Shown piece after piece: positions 35,828 to 43,543 of a stretch of 60,777 nt of DNA. This stretch comes from Candidatus Bathyarchaeota archaeon (GTDB taxonomy: Archaea > Thermoproteota > Bathyarchaeia > Bathyarchaeales > Bathycorpusculaceae), in the NCBI GenBank assembly GCA_026014705.1, contig JAOZHU010000029.1, forward strand, positions 1 to 60,777, in the 5' to 3' direction. Numbering within the stretch: position 1 is the first letter of the stretch; every line of letters starts with the position of its first letter. Under the pieces are notes generated by a model, which made no database searches, had not been told where the DNA came from, and saw nothing but the letters and a program-made list of their open reading frames with translations. The position numbers and the translations under genes are program-made.

Positions 35828-36646
35828 TTAAGCTGAGAGGAATCCGCCGTCAACAGCGATAAGTGCACCTTGCACGTAGCTTGACAGGTCGCTTGCGAGA
35901 ACCAGCGCCATGCGGGCAATCTCATCTGGTTTACCCAGCCTGCCCATCGGCAGCCGCTGCCTGTATTCTAGGCCTGACTGGATAATGCCGACGTTGAATT
36001 TGAGCACTTCCTTCGCGAGTTTTTTAGTGCCAGGAGTAAAAACGCCACCAGGTACCAGAGCGTTTATTCTGAAGCCTCGCCTGCCGTATTCCGCGGCTAA
36101 TGCGCGGGTTAGTATGATGACGCCTACTTTGCTTAAGCCGTAGGGCACCAAGTCCTCTTTAAACGGCATCACTGCCTCAACGGAGCCCACGTTAATTATC
36201 ACGCCGCCCTGCTTGGCGCGGGCTTTTATCATGTTCTGGCACATCCATATGGTCGAGTTCAAGTTGATGTCCATGACTTTCTGTAAGAACGCTGCATCTA
36301 TCTCCAAAAAATCCTTCATTGGGTATATGCCCGCGTTGTTCACGAGAATATCTGGTTCTTTTTCCTTCAGTTTGTTCCAAAGTTGCTCTATTTCTGGTTT
36401 TTTGCCCAAATCCACCTTGTAGGTGCCTATTTTCACGTTCAATTCTGAAAGCTCATCGCGGGCAGCGTCTAGCTTCGCCTCATTTATATCCACAAGCTCC
36501 AAGTCTGCTCCTGCTTCCGCGAACCTGTACGCCATCGCTTTGCCGATTCCTGATGCTGCGCCAGTGATTAACGCTGTTTTTCCACGCAAAGAAACAAGCT
36601 CAATCAGAGGTTTCAGTTTTTTCTTTCCAGTTTTCAGCATAAGCAA
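35828..36646 (-). CDS. Short-chain dehydrogenase/reductase
   Basis: A Rossmann-fold NAD(P)-dependent oxidoreductase of 272 residues. The cofactor motif TGAASGIGKAMA (about residues 29-40), the NNAGIYP motif and the catalytic set Ser (NVGSVEA) and Tyr-Lys (YGLSK) are intact. The acidic residue after the second strand (LVDINEAKLD) suggests NAD rather than NADP. Substrate unknown. The first 20 residues (LKTGKKKLKPLIELVSL) precede the usual start of the fold. It is a single gene just left of tRNA-Glu. Confidence 0.92.
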   Translation of the reverse strand: MLMLKTGKKKLKPLIELVSLRGKTALITGAASGIGKAMAYRFAEAGADLELVDINEAKLDAARDELSELNVKIGTYKVDLGKKPEIEQLWNKLKEKEPDILVNNAGIYPMKDFLEIDAAFLQKVMDINLNSTIWMCQNMIKARAKQGGVIINVGSVEAVMPFKEDLVPYGLSKVGVIILTRALAAEYGRRGFRINALVPGGVFTPGTKKLAKEVLKFNVGIIQSGLEYRQRLPMGRLGKPDEIARMALVLASDLSSYVQGALIAVDGGFLSA

Positions 36647-36739
36647 AATCCCACTTTGACAATTATGTGCATTTATTATAGAATTCGCCAGTAGAAAAAG
36701 CTTGTTAATCAGCTGTTTCCCGAAAAATAACGTGAGTTG

Positions 36740-36817
36740 TGGTGCTCCGGCCGGGATTCGGACCCGGGTCTTCGGCTCGAAAGGCCGGAATACTTGACCG
36801 GACTATACTACCGGAGC
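36740..36817 (-). tRNA. tRNA-Glu (anticodon TTC), CCA encoded
   Basis: On the minus strand the acceptor arms GCTCCGG and CCGGAGC pair fully (36811-36817 with 36744-36750). The anticodon loop is CTTTCGA with TTC at positions 34-36. The discriminator A and CCA are encoded (36743-36740). Two deviations are seen. The bottom pair of the anticodon stem is C-A (27-43), and the T loop reads TCCGAAT, so position 55 is C instead of the almost universal T. The overall match to archaeal tRNA-Glu is otherwise close. No intron is present. Confidence 0.9.
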
Positions 36818-36866
36818 TTCGCTTCTTTGGAGCACAGTGCAAGATGCTTTTTCACTCGAATAAACC

Positions 36867-37397
36867 TTACCCTTTCTTACTGGGCAAAACCTGCTTGCGG
36901 GGCTTCTTTTTCTCTTTGAATAAAAACGCCGTTATCTGTTCCACAAGCTTGCTGGTTGACTCCGCTGTTTTTTCCAGTTGAGTAATCCTTTTTTCTAGGT
37001 CGCTGGAGAGGATTTTGCCTTCTATTCTGTTTGCAGAGCGGAACATGAGTAGCATCCTGAAAACTTCAGCAACGGCCTTCTCCTGTTCTCTGGCTGTTGC
37101 TTGTTTTGTTCCCGTGCAAATCGACAGTAAATCCACGTAATGCTCTTTGATTTTCAACTCTGCATTCACTGAGGGGTCCACTGGAAACGCTATGCTCAGC
37201 GGTGTTTTCTTGCTCAATTCGGCGGCTGTGGGGAAGCGGATGGTTATGTCGCCGCGTATCCATGCAGAAATGAACTCCTTCACAAATTTTGTTATGTCGT
37301 CTTGAGAAAACAGCGTCATTGCTGGCTCTGGGTTCTTCTGGATTCTTACTTTAATTATTTTCTTGTCTTCAGCAGCATCTTTTGCGTCTTTCTCCAT
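36867..37397 (-). CDS. Conserved helical protein of unknown function
   Basis: A protein of about 176 residues. The start at 37397 (MEKDAKDAAEDKK) is preferred because GGGAG lies upstream of that ATG; a start at 37430 would add 11. The first half contains mixed sheet/helix sequence (IIKVRIQKNPEPAMTLFS), the second half a coiled-coil-like helix (ITQLEKTAESTSKLVEQI) and a very basic tail. No family is recognised. It lies just upstream of the tRNA-Glu gene on the same strand. Confidence 0.6.
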   Translation of the reverse strand: MEKDAKDAAEDKKIIKVRIQKNPEPAMTLFSQDDITKFVKEFISAWIRGDITIRFPTAAELSKKTPLSIAFPVDPSVNAELKIKEHYVDLLSICTGTKQATAREQEKAVAEVFRMLLMFRSANRIEGKILSSDLEKRITQLEKTAESTSKLVEQITAFLFKEKKKPRKQVLPSKKG

Positions 37398-37474
37398 ACT
37401 GCGCTCCCTCGAAAAGCTGCACCATTTCACTCTATAGTTTTCCCTGTTTTAAACTTGACTCCGCTAAAAAATTT

Positions 37475-38755
37475 TCAGTAAGAAATCTTGGCGGTTGAGG
37501 GAATTTTGCCCAAAATTTTTGCTGTGGCTTTCTCAACTTTTTCGCGGTTCTCCGCATCTGTGTAAACGCGCAGTATGTTAATGAAGCCTTTCAAGGTTTC
37601 GAAAATCTTCGAAATCTCGCTTAACCGGTAAAGCGTTTTCGCGCCTGCCTGCGTCTTGCTGAACACGGGAATCTCCATAGATTCCATCAACGCCGAATGA
37701 TGATATGGCACTGAGGGCACCGTGGGCACATCAATCACCACTGCGTCCACCTCTACGCCCGCTTCGCGCGCTATTTCCGTTTGCACTTGCCGCCTGTAAG
37801 CTTCGCGTCCGAAAATGTTGGAAATCATCGTGTCTTTCTCGTAAAAGGTACGTTCATAAGCACATTTCAGCATCTTCCGCCGCTCCAAGTTCCAAATTAT
37901 CTGCCGCGACTTATCACAGTTCCTTAGCGCTGTCCAAACCGTGTAATCATCCATGGCCAAATAGTCTTCAGGCGTTTCGAATTCCGTTAACCCCAACTCC
38001 TCGTTTGCTTTCTCCATGGCAATTGCAAGCATAATCTGCGCGGCTCTGCCCACACGGTGAAAATAAATGCTCTTGAACGATTCGATGCGGGCTATGATGA
38101 ACGATTCAAGCGCTGAGAGTGCACCAAGCTCTACCGCAAAATTCTCATCCAACACATCCAGCGCGTGAATCAACCTGAACACATCGATAAACCCGTATTC
38201 TGCGCCTGTGTGAAACGTGTCTCGCACAATGAAATCCTGCTTATCCACATCCACCGCGCTGCTGATAACCTGATCCAAAAACGCTCTTCCTTGCTTGCGG
38301 AGTTTGCCCACCGCAAGCTTCGATATTTCCGCAGGCGCGTACCCCATAGCGGCGATTTTGTCGCTTAACTCGCTCTTTTCAATAATCCATGAAGTAATGT
38401 CTTCATGCGTCTTGTCTAAATCCTTAATCAGCAACTGCTCAAAAACATGCGAGAAAGGACCATGCCCAACGTCATGAAGCAACCCTGCAATTCTAACTAC
38501 ATCAGCTTCTTCCTCGTTAATGATGCAGGAAACATTCGGGTTCTCCGCAACTTTGCCCGCCAAAAACATTACTCCGACGCAGTGTTCAAAGCGCGTGTGG
38601 TTTGCGCCTGGATAAACGTATTCTGAACCTGCCAGTTGCCGCAGCCGCCTCAACCGCTGCATCGGATACGAATCGATAATTGCCTTTTCGTTCTCAGTTA
38701 TGTACACGTACCCGTGCACTGGGTCCTTAATTTCGCCCCAATGGGTTCTTGGCAC
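37475..38755 (-). CDS. HD-domain phosphohydrolase (dNTPase/SAMHD1-like)
   Basis: A 426-residue HD-superfamily metal hydrolase. It begins with the family pattern EIKDPVHGYVYITENEKAII, then RFEHCVGV (first His), LLHDVGHGPFSH (the HD motif, about residue 95) and further metal ligands at AVDVDKQDFIVRD (about 188). Members of this group hydrolyse dNTPs or related nucleotides. The neighbouring thymidylate kinase is divergent, so a joint role in nucleotide balance is possible but not proven. Confidence 0.9.
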   Translation of the reverse strand: MPRTHWGEIKDPVHGYVYITENEKAIIDSYPMQRLRRLRQLAGSEYVYPGANHTRFEHCVGVMFLAGKVAENPNVSCIINEEEADVVRIAGLLHDVGHGPFSHVFEQLLIKDLDKTHEDITSWIIEKSELSDKIAAMGYAPAEISKLAVGKLRKQGRAFLDQVISSAVDVDKQDFIVRDTFHTGAEYGFIDVFRLIHALDVLDENFAVELGALSALESFIIARIESFKSIYFHRVGRAAQIMLAIAMEKANEELGLTEFETPEDYLAMDDYTVWTALRNCDKSRQIIWNLERRKMLKCAYERTFYEKDTMISNIFGREAYRRQVQTEIAREAGVEVDAVVIDVPTVPSVPYHHSALMESMEIPVFSKTQAGAKTLYRLSEISKIFETLKGFINILRVYTDAENREKVEKATAKILGKIPSTAKISY

Positions 38756-38835
38756 TTCAAGCCGCTCCCTTTTTGTTAAGTTATATTTAGGTGTCTCCTT
38801 AATAATGTGTAACCTAAACTCGTCGGGTTGAGAGA

Positions 38836-39435
38836 GTGAACAAGAAAGGCTATTTCATCTGCATCGAGGGACTAGATGGATGCGGAAAAACTACTCAGGC
38901 AAAGCTGCTTGCGCTGAAATTGCGGAAACGCTATAATGCTGTTTACACGGCTGAACCGAGCTGCGGCAAAATTGGCACTTTCATCCGAAAACGCTATCTA
39001 TACGGCGAAAAACGCCTTTCAAGCATGATCGAAGCCTTGCTTTTCGCTGCAGACCGTTTGGAACATGTGGAGAACGAGGTGCTTCCTGCTCTGCGGCAAG
39101 GGAGACTGGTGATTTCCGACCGTTACGTTTACTCCTCTTTGGCTTATCAGGGTGCCGCGGGTCTCAGTTTGGACTGGATAGAAAAAATAAATGAACACGC
39201 TCTTCCCGCGGACTTCGCGGTCTTCATTGATGTTGATCCACGACTTGTCATGCAGCGACTGAAACGCACGAGATCGGTGATGGAAAACTTGGAGACTCAG
39301 CAGAAAGTTCGCGAGGTATACCTCAGATTCGTAGAGAAAGGCGCTCTTGTGCGTGTAGACGGCAACAGACCAAAGACCGAGGTTGCGGCTGCTCTGCTTG
39401 CGGCTGTGCTGAATTTCCTCAAAGTGCAATGCTAA
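38836..39435 (+). CDS. tmk: Thymidylate kinase
   Basis: dTMP kinase (dTDP synthesis) of 199 residues. The P-loop is GLDGCGKTTQAKLL (about residues 12-25), the DRYVYSS motif about residue 95 and the lid segment LKRTRSV follow. A GTG start at 38836 is used; a TATA-like TTATATTTA lies about 55 bases upstream. Its stop overlaps the stop of the convergent next gene by four bases. Confidence 0.92.
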   Translation: MNKKGYFICIEGLDGCGKTTQAKLLALKLRKRYNAVYTAEPSCGKIGTFIRKRYLYGEKRLSSMIEALLFAADRLEHVENEVLPALRQGRLVISDRYVYSSLAYQGAAGLSLDWIEKINEHALPADFAVFIDVDPRLVMQRLKRTRSVMENLETQQKVREVYLRFVEKGALVRVDGNRPKTEVAAALLAAVLNFLKVQC

Positions 39436-39959
39436 TCGGATTCGACTGGCTTCAAAAGTTTTTTCGTTGATGTTCTGTTGATTTGGTTAACTAAGAGAAT
39501 GGTTATGTCTTCTGGTGAAATGTATCGTGGGCCTCTCTCGTGGAAAACCCGTAGTTCCACAGCGTCTTTGCCGAAGACAAAGCGGATCATAAAATAATCA
39601 AACTTCAAAGGTGTTTTTCTTTTGTTTTCAACCTTATAATAGCGTACAGCGCAGAAAAAATCCATCACCCGAAACGGTTCCCTATCTAACGCTTCCAGCG
39701 TCTTTTCTGCTTCTTCGTCGTTGATGTAGCTGAAGCTTTCCGCGTCGGCTATGCCTAACTCAAAAATTATTGTGCATTGAGGCACGCTTGGATTAGCCAC
39801 TTCTTCGAAACTGAAAGTTCTGCGATTCACTTCGTTGAGCACTTGGATTAGCTTTTGCTGGAGTTTCTTGGTTGAAAGAGTTACTGTGAAGTTTTCGGTT
39901 CTGTGAACACCCACAGGAAAATTTTCGTAAAACCCACGCATTTTCGACCGCTTTCCCAT
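39432..39959 (-). CDS. Conserved protein of unknown function
   Basis: A 175-residue alpha/beta protein (VTLSTKKLQQKLIQVLNEVN, CTIIFELGIADAESFSYI, DYFMIRFVFGKDAVELRVFH) without recognisable motif. Phe- and Glu-rich strands suggest a compact soluble domain. It lies one base after the SSSCA1-like gene (39960), so the pair is probably an operon. The start could be the later Met (MRGFYENFP). Function unknown. Confidence 0.6.
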   Translation of the reverse strand: MGKRSKMRGFYENFPVGVHRTENFTVTLSTKKLQQKLIQVLNEVNRRTFSFEEVANPSVPQCTIIFELGIADAESFSYINDEEAEKTLEALDREPFRVMDFFCAVRYYKVENKRKTPLKFDYFMIRFVFGKDAVELRVFHERGPRYISPEDITILLVNQINRTSTKKLLKPVESD

Positions 39960-40319
39960 TCAATTCTTCTTCATCTTCTTAACCTTTTCAAGGTTACTCA
40001 AAAGTTCGGAAAGCGCAGCGCTCAACTTCTGCAACTCATCCACATCCTCAGTCTGCTCAATCTTGCTCTGCATCTCCTGCACTTTCGCCAAGAGCGTGGC
40101 TTCAAGCTTATCCATCGCTGCGCCCGCGGATTTCTCTGCTTCCTCGCCCTCTTTCACTATGACGACTTTCTTTTCGCATTTCGCGCACCACAAGGTTCCG
40201 TCTTTTAGCCTGAAAAGCGGCGAAACGCAAACTGGACACGCCAACTCAGTCAACGTGGTGCCCTGCCGCAGCAAGTCAGCCATGCGCTTAATGGATGCAT
40301 CCCCAGGTTTTTCCTGCAT
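39960..40319 (-). CDS. SSSCA1 (autoantigen p27)-like zinc-ribbon protein
   Basis: A protein of about 119 residues of the Sjogren syndrome/scleroderma autoantigen 1 family. It begins with MADLLRQGTTLTELACPVC, and the two zinc-ligand pairs are CPVC and CAKC, followed by a long helix (AMDKLEATLLAKVQEMQSKI). The start at 40319 (MQEKPGDAS) is preferred over 40346. In archaea and eukaryotes the family role is not clear. It is divergent from the UPF0147 gene, with only about 70 bases between. Confidence 0.85.
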   Translation of the reverse strand: MQEKPGDASIKRMADLLRQGTTLTELACPVCVSPLFRLKDGTLWCAKCEKKVVIVKEGEEAEKSAGAAMDKLEATLLAKVQEMQSKIEQTEDVDELQKLSAALSELLSNLEKVKKMKKN

Positions 40320-40391
40320 GGTAACCCCAAAGTAAATACGTATCAAAGCTTATATAACTTGGTTACTGCGCTATTGGTTAGGTGGTTGTTT

Positions 40392-40670
40392 ATGGTGCGG
40401 AAGAAAAAAGCTGAGGAATATGAGGAACGAATCAAGCAAGCGCTGACTGTGCTTGGAGAAGTTTCAGAAGACAGCACTACGCCACGGAATATCCGGCGCG
40501 CCGCGAAAGACGCCATGAACGCTTTGCAAACAGGCGAGTACACGCCCGCCGTAAGAGCCTCAAACGCCATATCGCTTTTGGATGAGATTTTGCAGGATCC
40601 GAATATGCCGCCGTACACGCGGGTTAAACTGTGGAACGTCATGAGCTTCATAGAAGCCATAAAAGATTAA
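40392..40670 (+). CDS. UPF0147-family protein
   Basis: A 92-residue helical archaeal protein (start MVRKKKAEEYEERIK at 40392; an upstream GTG at 40359 would add 11). The family pattern TPRNIRRAAKDAMNAL and the C-terminal MPPYTRVKLWNVMSFIEAIK are clear. The function is unknown. Its last codons lie inside a direct repeat that recurs 6.7 kb downstream, and the remains of an integrase lie immediately beyond its stop, so the 3' end appears to be an integration site. The gene itself is intact. Confidence 0.88.
   Translation: MVRKKKAEEYEERIKQALTVLGEVSEDSTTPRNIRRAAKDAMNALQTGEYTPAVRASNAISLLDEILQDPNMPPYTRVKLWNVMSFIEAIKD
40637..40669 (+). repeat. Candidate attL at the 3' end of the UPF0147 gene
   Basis: The last 11 codons of the UPF0147 gene. 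The 17 bases at 40653-40669 (GAAGCCATAAAAGATTA) are identical to 47393-47409, and the preceding 16 bases match apart from a substitution or two and two single-base insertions. Direct orientation. Confidence 0.7.
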
Positions 40671-40686
40671 CTGGGAGCATATAAGA

Positions 40687-40980
40687 CTACTTTCGCTTCC
40701 TGAACACTCTTGCTCCATCTATTTCTGCAATGTATTCAAAGCCAACTCCCAGCAGTTTGCAGGCTTCATCCAAGTTATGCGCAACTTTCACGTGGAATTC
40801 GTCGTCTGCGTTCTGGAACAGGGCTTTTTCCAGGTTGGTGTAGATCAGTGTGTTTCTGAGGTCTCTGTGGTCGAGAAGTTGCTAGACGTGCAGGATGCCT
40901 TTGGTCTTGTGATATTCCATTGAGCTTTACAGTGGCGGAAAGTGTGCAAACCTATTTCTTTCAGCCGTGGGTTTGAAGTT
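40687..40980 (-). pseudogene. C-terminal remnant of a tyrosine recombinase (integrase)
   Basis: Translating the minus strand across one base deletion gives KEIGLHTFRHCKA, then EYHKTKGILHV, a TAG, then QLLDHRDLRNTLIYTNLE, and HVKVAHNLDEACKLLGVGF, ending in ARVFRKRK and a stop at 40687. This matches the HxxR (HTFRH) and the Y (IYT) boxes of archaeal XerC/D-type integrases, in which HWKATMEYH and HVMQLLGH are usual. There is a one-base deletion near 40932, a TAG where the family has Met, and no N-terminal half. It is clearly broken. Confidence 0.85.
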
Positions 40981-41110
40981 TAAACGCTATGCTTTTTCGT
41001 GTTTTGTAGGAAACTCCTGTCAAATTGATGAATATCGGGATATTTCCCAGCGGATCTACTATTATGAAAAGAGCTATTACCGCTTGAGGAAGGCTCGGGA
41101 TGCTTTCCAT
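40961..41110 (-). pseudogene. Truncated MarC-family membrane protein, fused to integrase remnant
   Basis: A 49-codon frame beginning at the ATG at 41110 gives ALFIIVDPLGNIPIFINLTG, which matches the N-terminus of MarC/UPF0056 membrane proteins. It continues SYKTRKSIAFKLQ and then stops at 40961 in sequence that belongs to the integrase frame. The rest of MarC (about 150 residues, five or so spans) is missing. The junction lies about 40975-40985, consistent with a deletion that removed the 3' part of marC and the 5' part of the integrase gene. Confidence 0.7.
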
Positions 41111-41292
41111 TAACGAGGAGTTGAATGATGCAGAAAGCGATCATCGCTTTGCAGATTATGACCTTTTTGCCAATTATATATGCCTTTTGCTGGTGATTAG
41201 TTATTCTTGTTTTCATCAGCGAAGATGTGATTTGCATTTGATTGGTAGTCGCATACTTTCATCTAAATTTGTTCCGAAAAGTTTTTTAGGTA

Positions 41293-41312
41293 GTTGTGTT
41301 AAAGTATACAAC
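41293..41312. promoter_or_regulatory. Inverted repeat over the hsp20 promoter (candidate operator)
   Basis: GTTGT at 41293-41297 and ACAAC at 41308-41312 form an inverted repeat with a 10-base spacer that contains a TATA-like AAGTAT. It lies 30 bases upstream of the hsp20 start. The winged-helix regulator encoded directly after hsp20 is an obvious candidate to bind it, which is inferred. Confidence 0.45.
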
Positions 41313-41341
41313 ATAAGCATGTATAGTAGAGGTGGTTTACT

Positions 41342-41872
41342 ATGGCAGAAGAAAAAACGAAAAAGAAAGCAACTGTGTCTCCAGCATCATCTGGCACATC
41401 TTTAGCAAGGCGCACAGAGCCATTAGGTTTAGCCAGAGGAATCGACAGCATATTCGATGAGTTCCGCCGATCCTTCGATGATCTCATGCGACCATTCTGG
41501 CCGTGGACCACCGACATAGAGCAAGCCATGACACTACCGACAAGGTACGCTCCAGTCGACCTCGTAGACAACGGCGACTCCTACACCGTAACCGCCGAGC
41601 TTCCAGGATTTAGCAAAGACCAAGTAGACGTGCAAATTACCAAAGAAGGCGTTTCCATCAACGCTGAATGCAAAGAAGAAAAGGAAGAGAAACGCAAAAA
41701 CTACCTTCACCGAGAAAGAACCTACTCGTCAATGCGACGCTACATAGCATTCCCAGAAGAAGCAGCCCCAGACAAAGCTGAAGGTTCAATGAAAGACGGT
41801 GTGCTGGAGCTAAAGGTTCCAAAGAAAGAACCTAAACCAGAAGAAAAACCTCGTAAGGTCGAACTCAAGTAG
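41342..41872 (+). CDS. hsp20: Hsp20/alpha-crystallin small heat-shock protein
   Basis: A 176-residue small heat-shock protein that binds unfolding proteins. A 70-residue variable N-terminus is followed by the alpha-crystallin domain (PVDLVDNGDSYTVTAELPGF, about residues 66-85, and SMRRYIAFPEE) with the conserved GVLEL-type motif (GVLELKVPKK) near residue 160. GAGGTGG lies six bases before the ATG. A winged-helix regulator gene follows in the same direction 46 bases later, and a Clp ATPase is divergent 2 kb away. Confidence 0.93.
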   Translation: MAEEKTKKKATVSPASSGTSLARRTEPLGLARGIDSIFDEFRRSFDDLMRPFWPWTTDIEQAMTLPTRYAPVDLVDNGDSYTVTAELPGFSKDQVDVQITKEGVSINAECKEEKEEKRKNYLHRERTYSSMRRYIAFPEEAAPDKAEGSMKDGVLELKVPKKEPKPEEKPRKVELK

Positions 41873-41886
41873 ATGAATAACTCCCC

Positions 41887-41901
41887 TTCTTTTTCTTTTT
41901 T
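41887..41901 (+). terminator. T-rich terminator after hsp20
   Basis: TCTTTTTCTTTTTT tract about 15 bases after the hsp20 stop, between it and the regulator gene. Partial read-through could still couple the two genes. Confidence 0.45.
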
Positions 41902-41918
41902 GTACATGGTGAATAACG

Positions 41919-42593
41919 ATGAGTGAAAAATCAAAACTAGACGTAATGTTAACTATACTGGAGAACCCTATAAGACGAAAGATAATAAGACGCCTCAGTC
42001 AGCAGCCAAGCTATCCGCTGGAGATAGCTAAAGAAATAGGTGCAGGTCAGCAACTGGTTGTAGCCCATCTTGCAATGATGGAACGTGCTGGAGTTGTAAA
42101 ATCGAGGATGGAAACAAGTCCAGTCGGACCAAAACGAAGGATTTATTTTTTGACCCAATCTGCATATTTGACTGTAACTTTTGGACCACATCTCTACGAT
42201 GAGAAATACATCACATTTGAAACAATAACTGACAAATTATCCAAAGATGCAATCGCCTTCCTTGGTAGAATCGACGAAATAAAATACAAGAACCCCCATA
42301 ACTCCCTTGAGCCGTTAGCAGATTTAATTTCTGATATTAACAAAAAAATGGCAAGTATCGAAGACGAAAAAGCAGTACTCTTATACCTTAGAAATCTCGC
42401 AATGAAACAAGTCAGCGAAGCATTGGAAACAGAAAAAATAACTCAAGAGGAACGCAGAATCCTGCATTTCATCCTAGATGAACAAATCAAGGATGTAGAT
42501 GAAATATCACAAACATTGAACTTTAGAGAATCGCAAGTTAGAAAAATTCTCGAAAAAATAAAAAAAGAGCACCCAAACTTGGGTTTATGTTAG
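41919..42593 (+). CDS. ArsR-like winged-helix transcriptional regulator
   Basis: A 224-residue protein with an N-terminal winged helix (ENPIRRKIIRRLSQQPSYPL, then EIAKEIGAGQQLVVAHLAMM) of the ArsR/archaeal Phr type. The middle is a helical linker, and a second small helix-turn-helix-like segment (VDEISQTLNFRESQVRKILE) lies at the C-terminus. In Pyrococcus an unrelated-length ArsR-like protein (Phr) represses hsp20 and an AAA ATPase; the gene order here suggests a similar job, which is inferred. Confidence 0.8.
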   Translation: MSEKSKLDVMLTILENPIRRKIIRRLSQQPSYPLEIAKEIGAGQQLVVAHLAMMERAGVVKSRMETSPVGPKRRIYFLTQSAYLTVTFGPHLYDEKYITFETITDKLSKDAIAFLGRIDEIKYKNPHNSLEPLADLISDINKKMASIEDEKAVLLYLRNLAMKQVSEALETEKITQEERRILHFILDEQIKDVDEISQTLNFRESQVRKILEKIKKEHPNLGLC

Positions 42594-42771
42594 TATTAAA
42601 TTATTCATGTTTTTCAAATATACAGGATCATGTTTTTTACATTATACATTAAAGTCAATTTAGAAATAATTATAAAATTGATCATTTTTAAGGTGAAAGT
42701 ACAGTATATTCAGAAGATTTATTCTCTAATGTAATCTAAAATGCAAACATTTTTTGGCAAGCAATTTGTCA

Positions 42772-43479
42772 TCATGCCGTAAGAAGAACAGCTATTATTC
42801 CGCTCAAAAATACACCATCAAAGGTACCTGCGCCGCCTATGCTGACTACTGGTGCACCAAGTTTAGGAATTACCTTTAGATTTGCCAAATCAGCTCCTAC
42901 CAGTGTACCGATGACTCCTGCGACGTATGCAACTATTTGGGCTGACCTTGGAGAAATAACAAGCGCTATAAAAGCTGCTGCCAGTGGCGGAATGAAAGCA
43001 GGCGTAATTATGCCCACGCCTTTCACAGGCCTCGCAACAGCACGAGTAATGAGAGCAACCATAACTACCCCTACCATACTCTTAGCGATCACTTGCAGCG
43101 AGGACTGAGATAGAAGATATATAGAAACAGCAGTAGGTATTAATGCACCTCCTAAGTTGACTGCCACGATGGTTCTTACTTCATCATATTCTACTTGAGG
43201 AACGCGATAAAGCATCCCAAAAAAGTTTATGAACTTTTCTTTGATAATGGGAATTGTAGTTTTAATTTTTAACAATGGAATATTAATGAAGCTTCCCAAG
43301 AACGTGCCAATTAATATCATCGAGGTAGTTGATGCACTTAACCCAATTTTTGCAAAAGCTATTCCGATGACCCCGACGAAAAGAAGACCTATTATAAAAA
43401 GCAGGATAGACAGCAAAACCGCGAACAATAAGAAACTATGGTGAAAGTAGATAGTCTTCCTACTCATGCAATTCTGCAT
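42772..43479 (-). CDS. DUF1614-family membrane protein
   Basis: A 235-residue polytopic membrane protein. The C-terminal signature VSIGGAGTFDGVFLSGII and earlier VNLGGALIPTAVSIYLL are characteristic of DUF1614. About six hydrophobic helices are seen. The start could also be the Met at residue 5. It lies between the regulator and Clp genes, on the same strand as Clp, whose stop region is 65 bases to its right. The function of the family is not established; a small-molecule channel or protease are possibilities without support. Confidence 0.8.
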   Translation of the reverse strand: MQNCMSRKTIYFHHSFLLFAVLLSILLFIIGLLFVGVIGIAFAKIGLSASTTSMILIGTFLGSFINIPLLKIKTTIPIIKEKFINFFGMLYRVPQVEYDEVRTIVAVNLGGALIPTAVSIYLLSQSSLQVIAKSMVGVVMVALITRAVARPVKGVGIITPAFIPPLAAAFIALVISPRSAQIVAYVAGVIGTLVGADLANLKVIPKLGAPVVSIGGAGTFDGVFLSGIIAVLLTA

Positions 43480-43543
43480 CCTTGTTATATGCCACTTCTA
43501 TAGGACGCCCCAGTTGACCTTTCTTCAAACGAAAATCACATAT

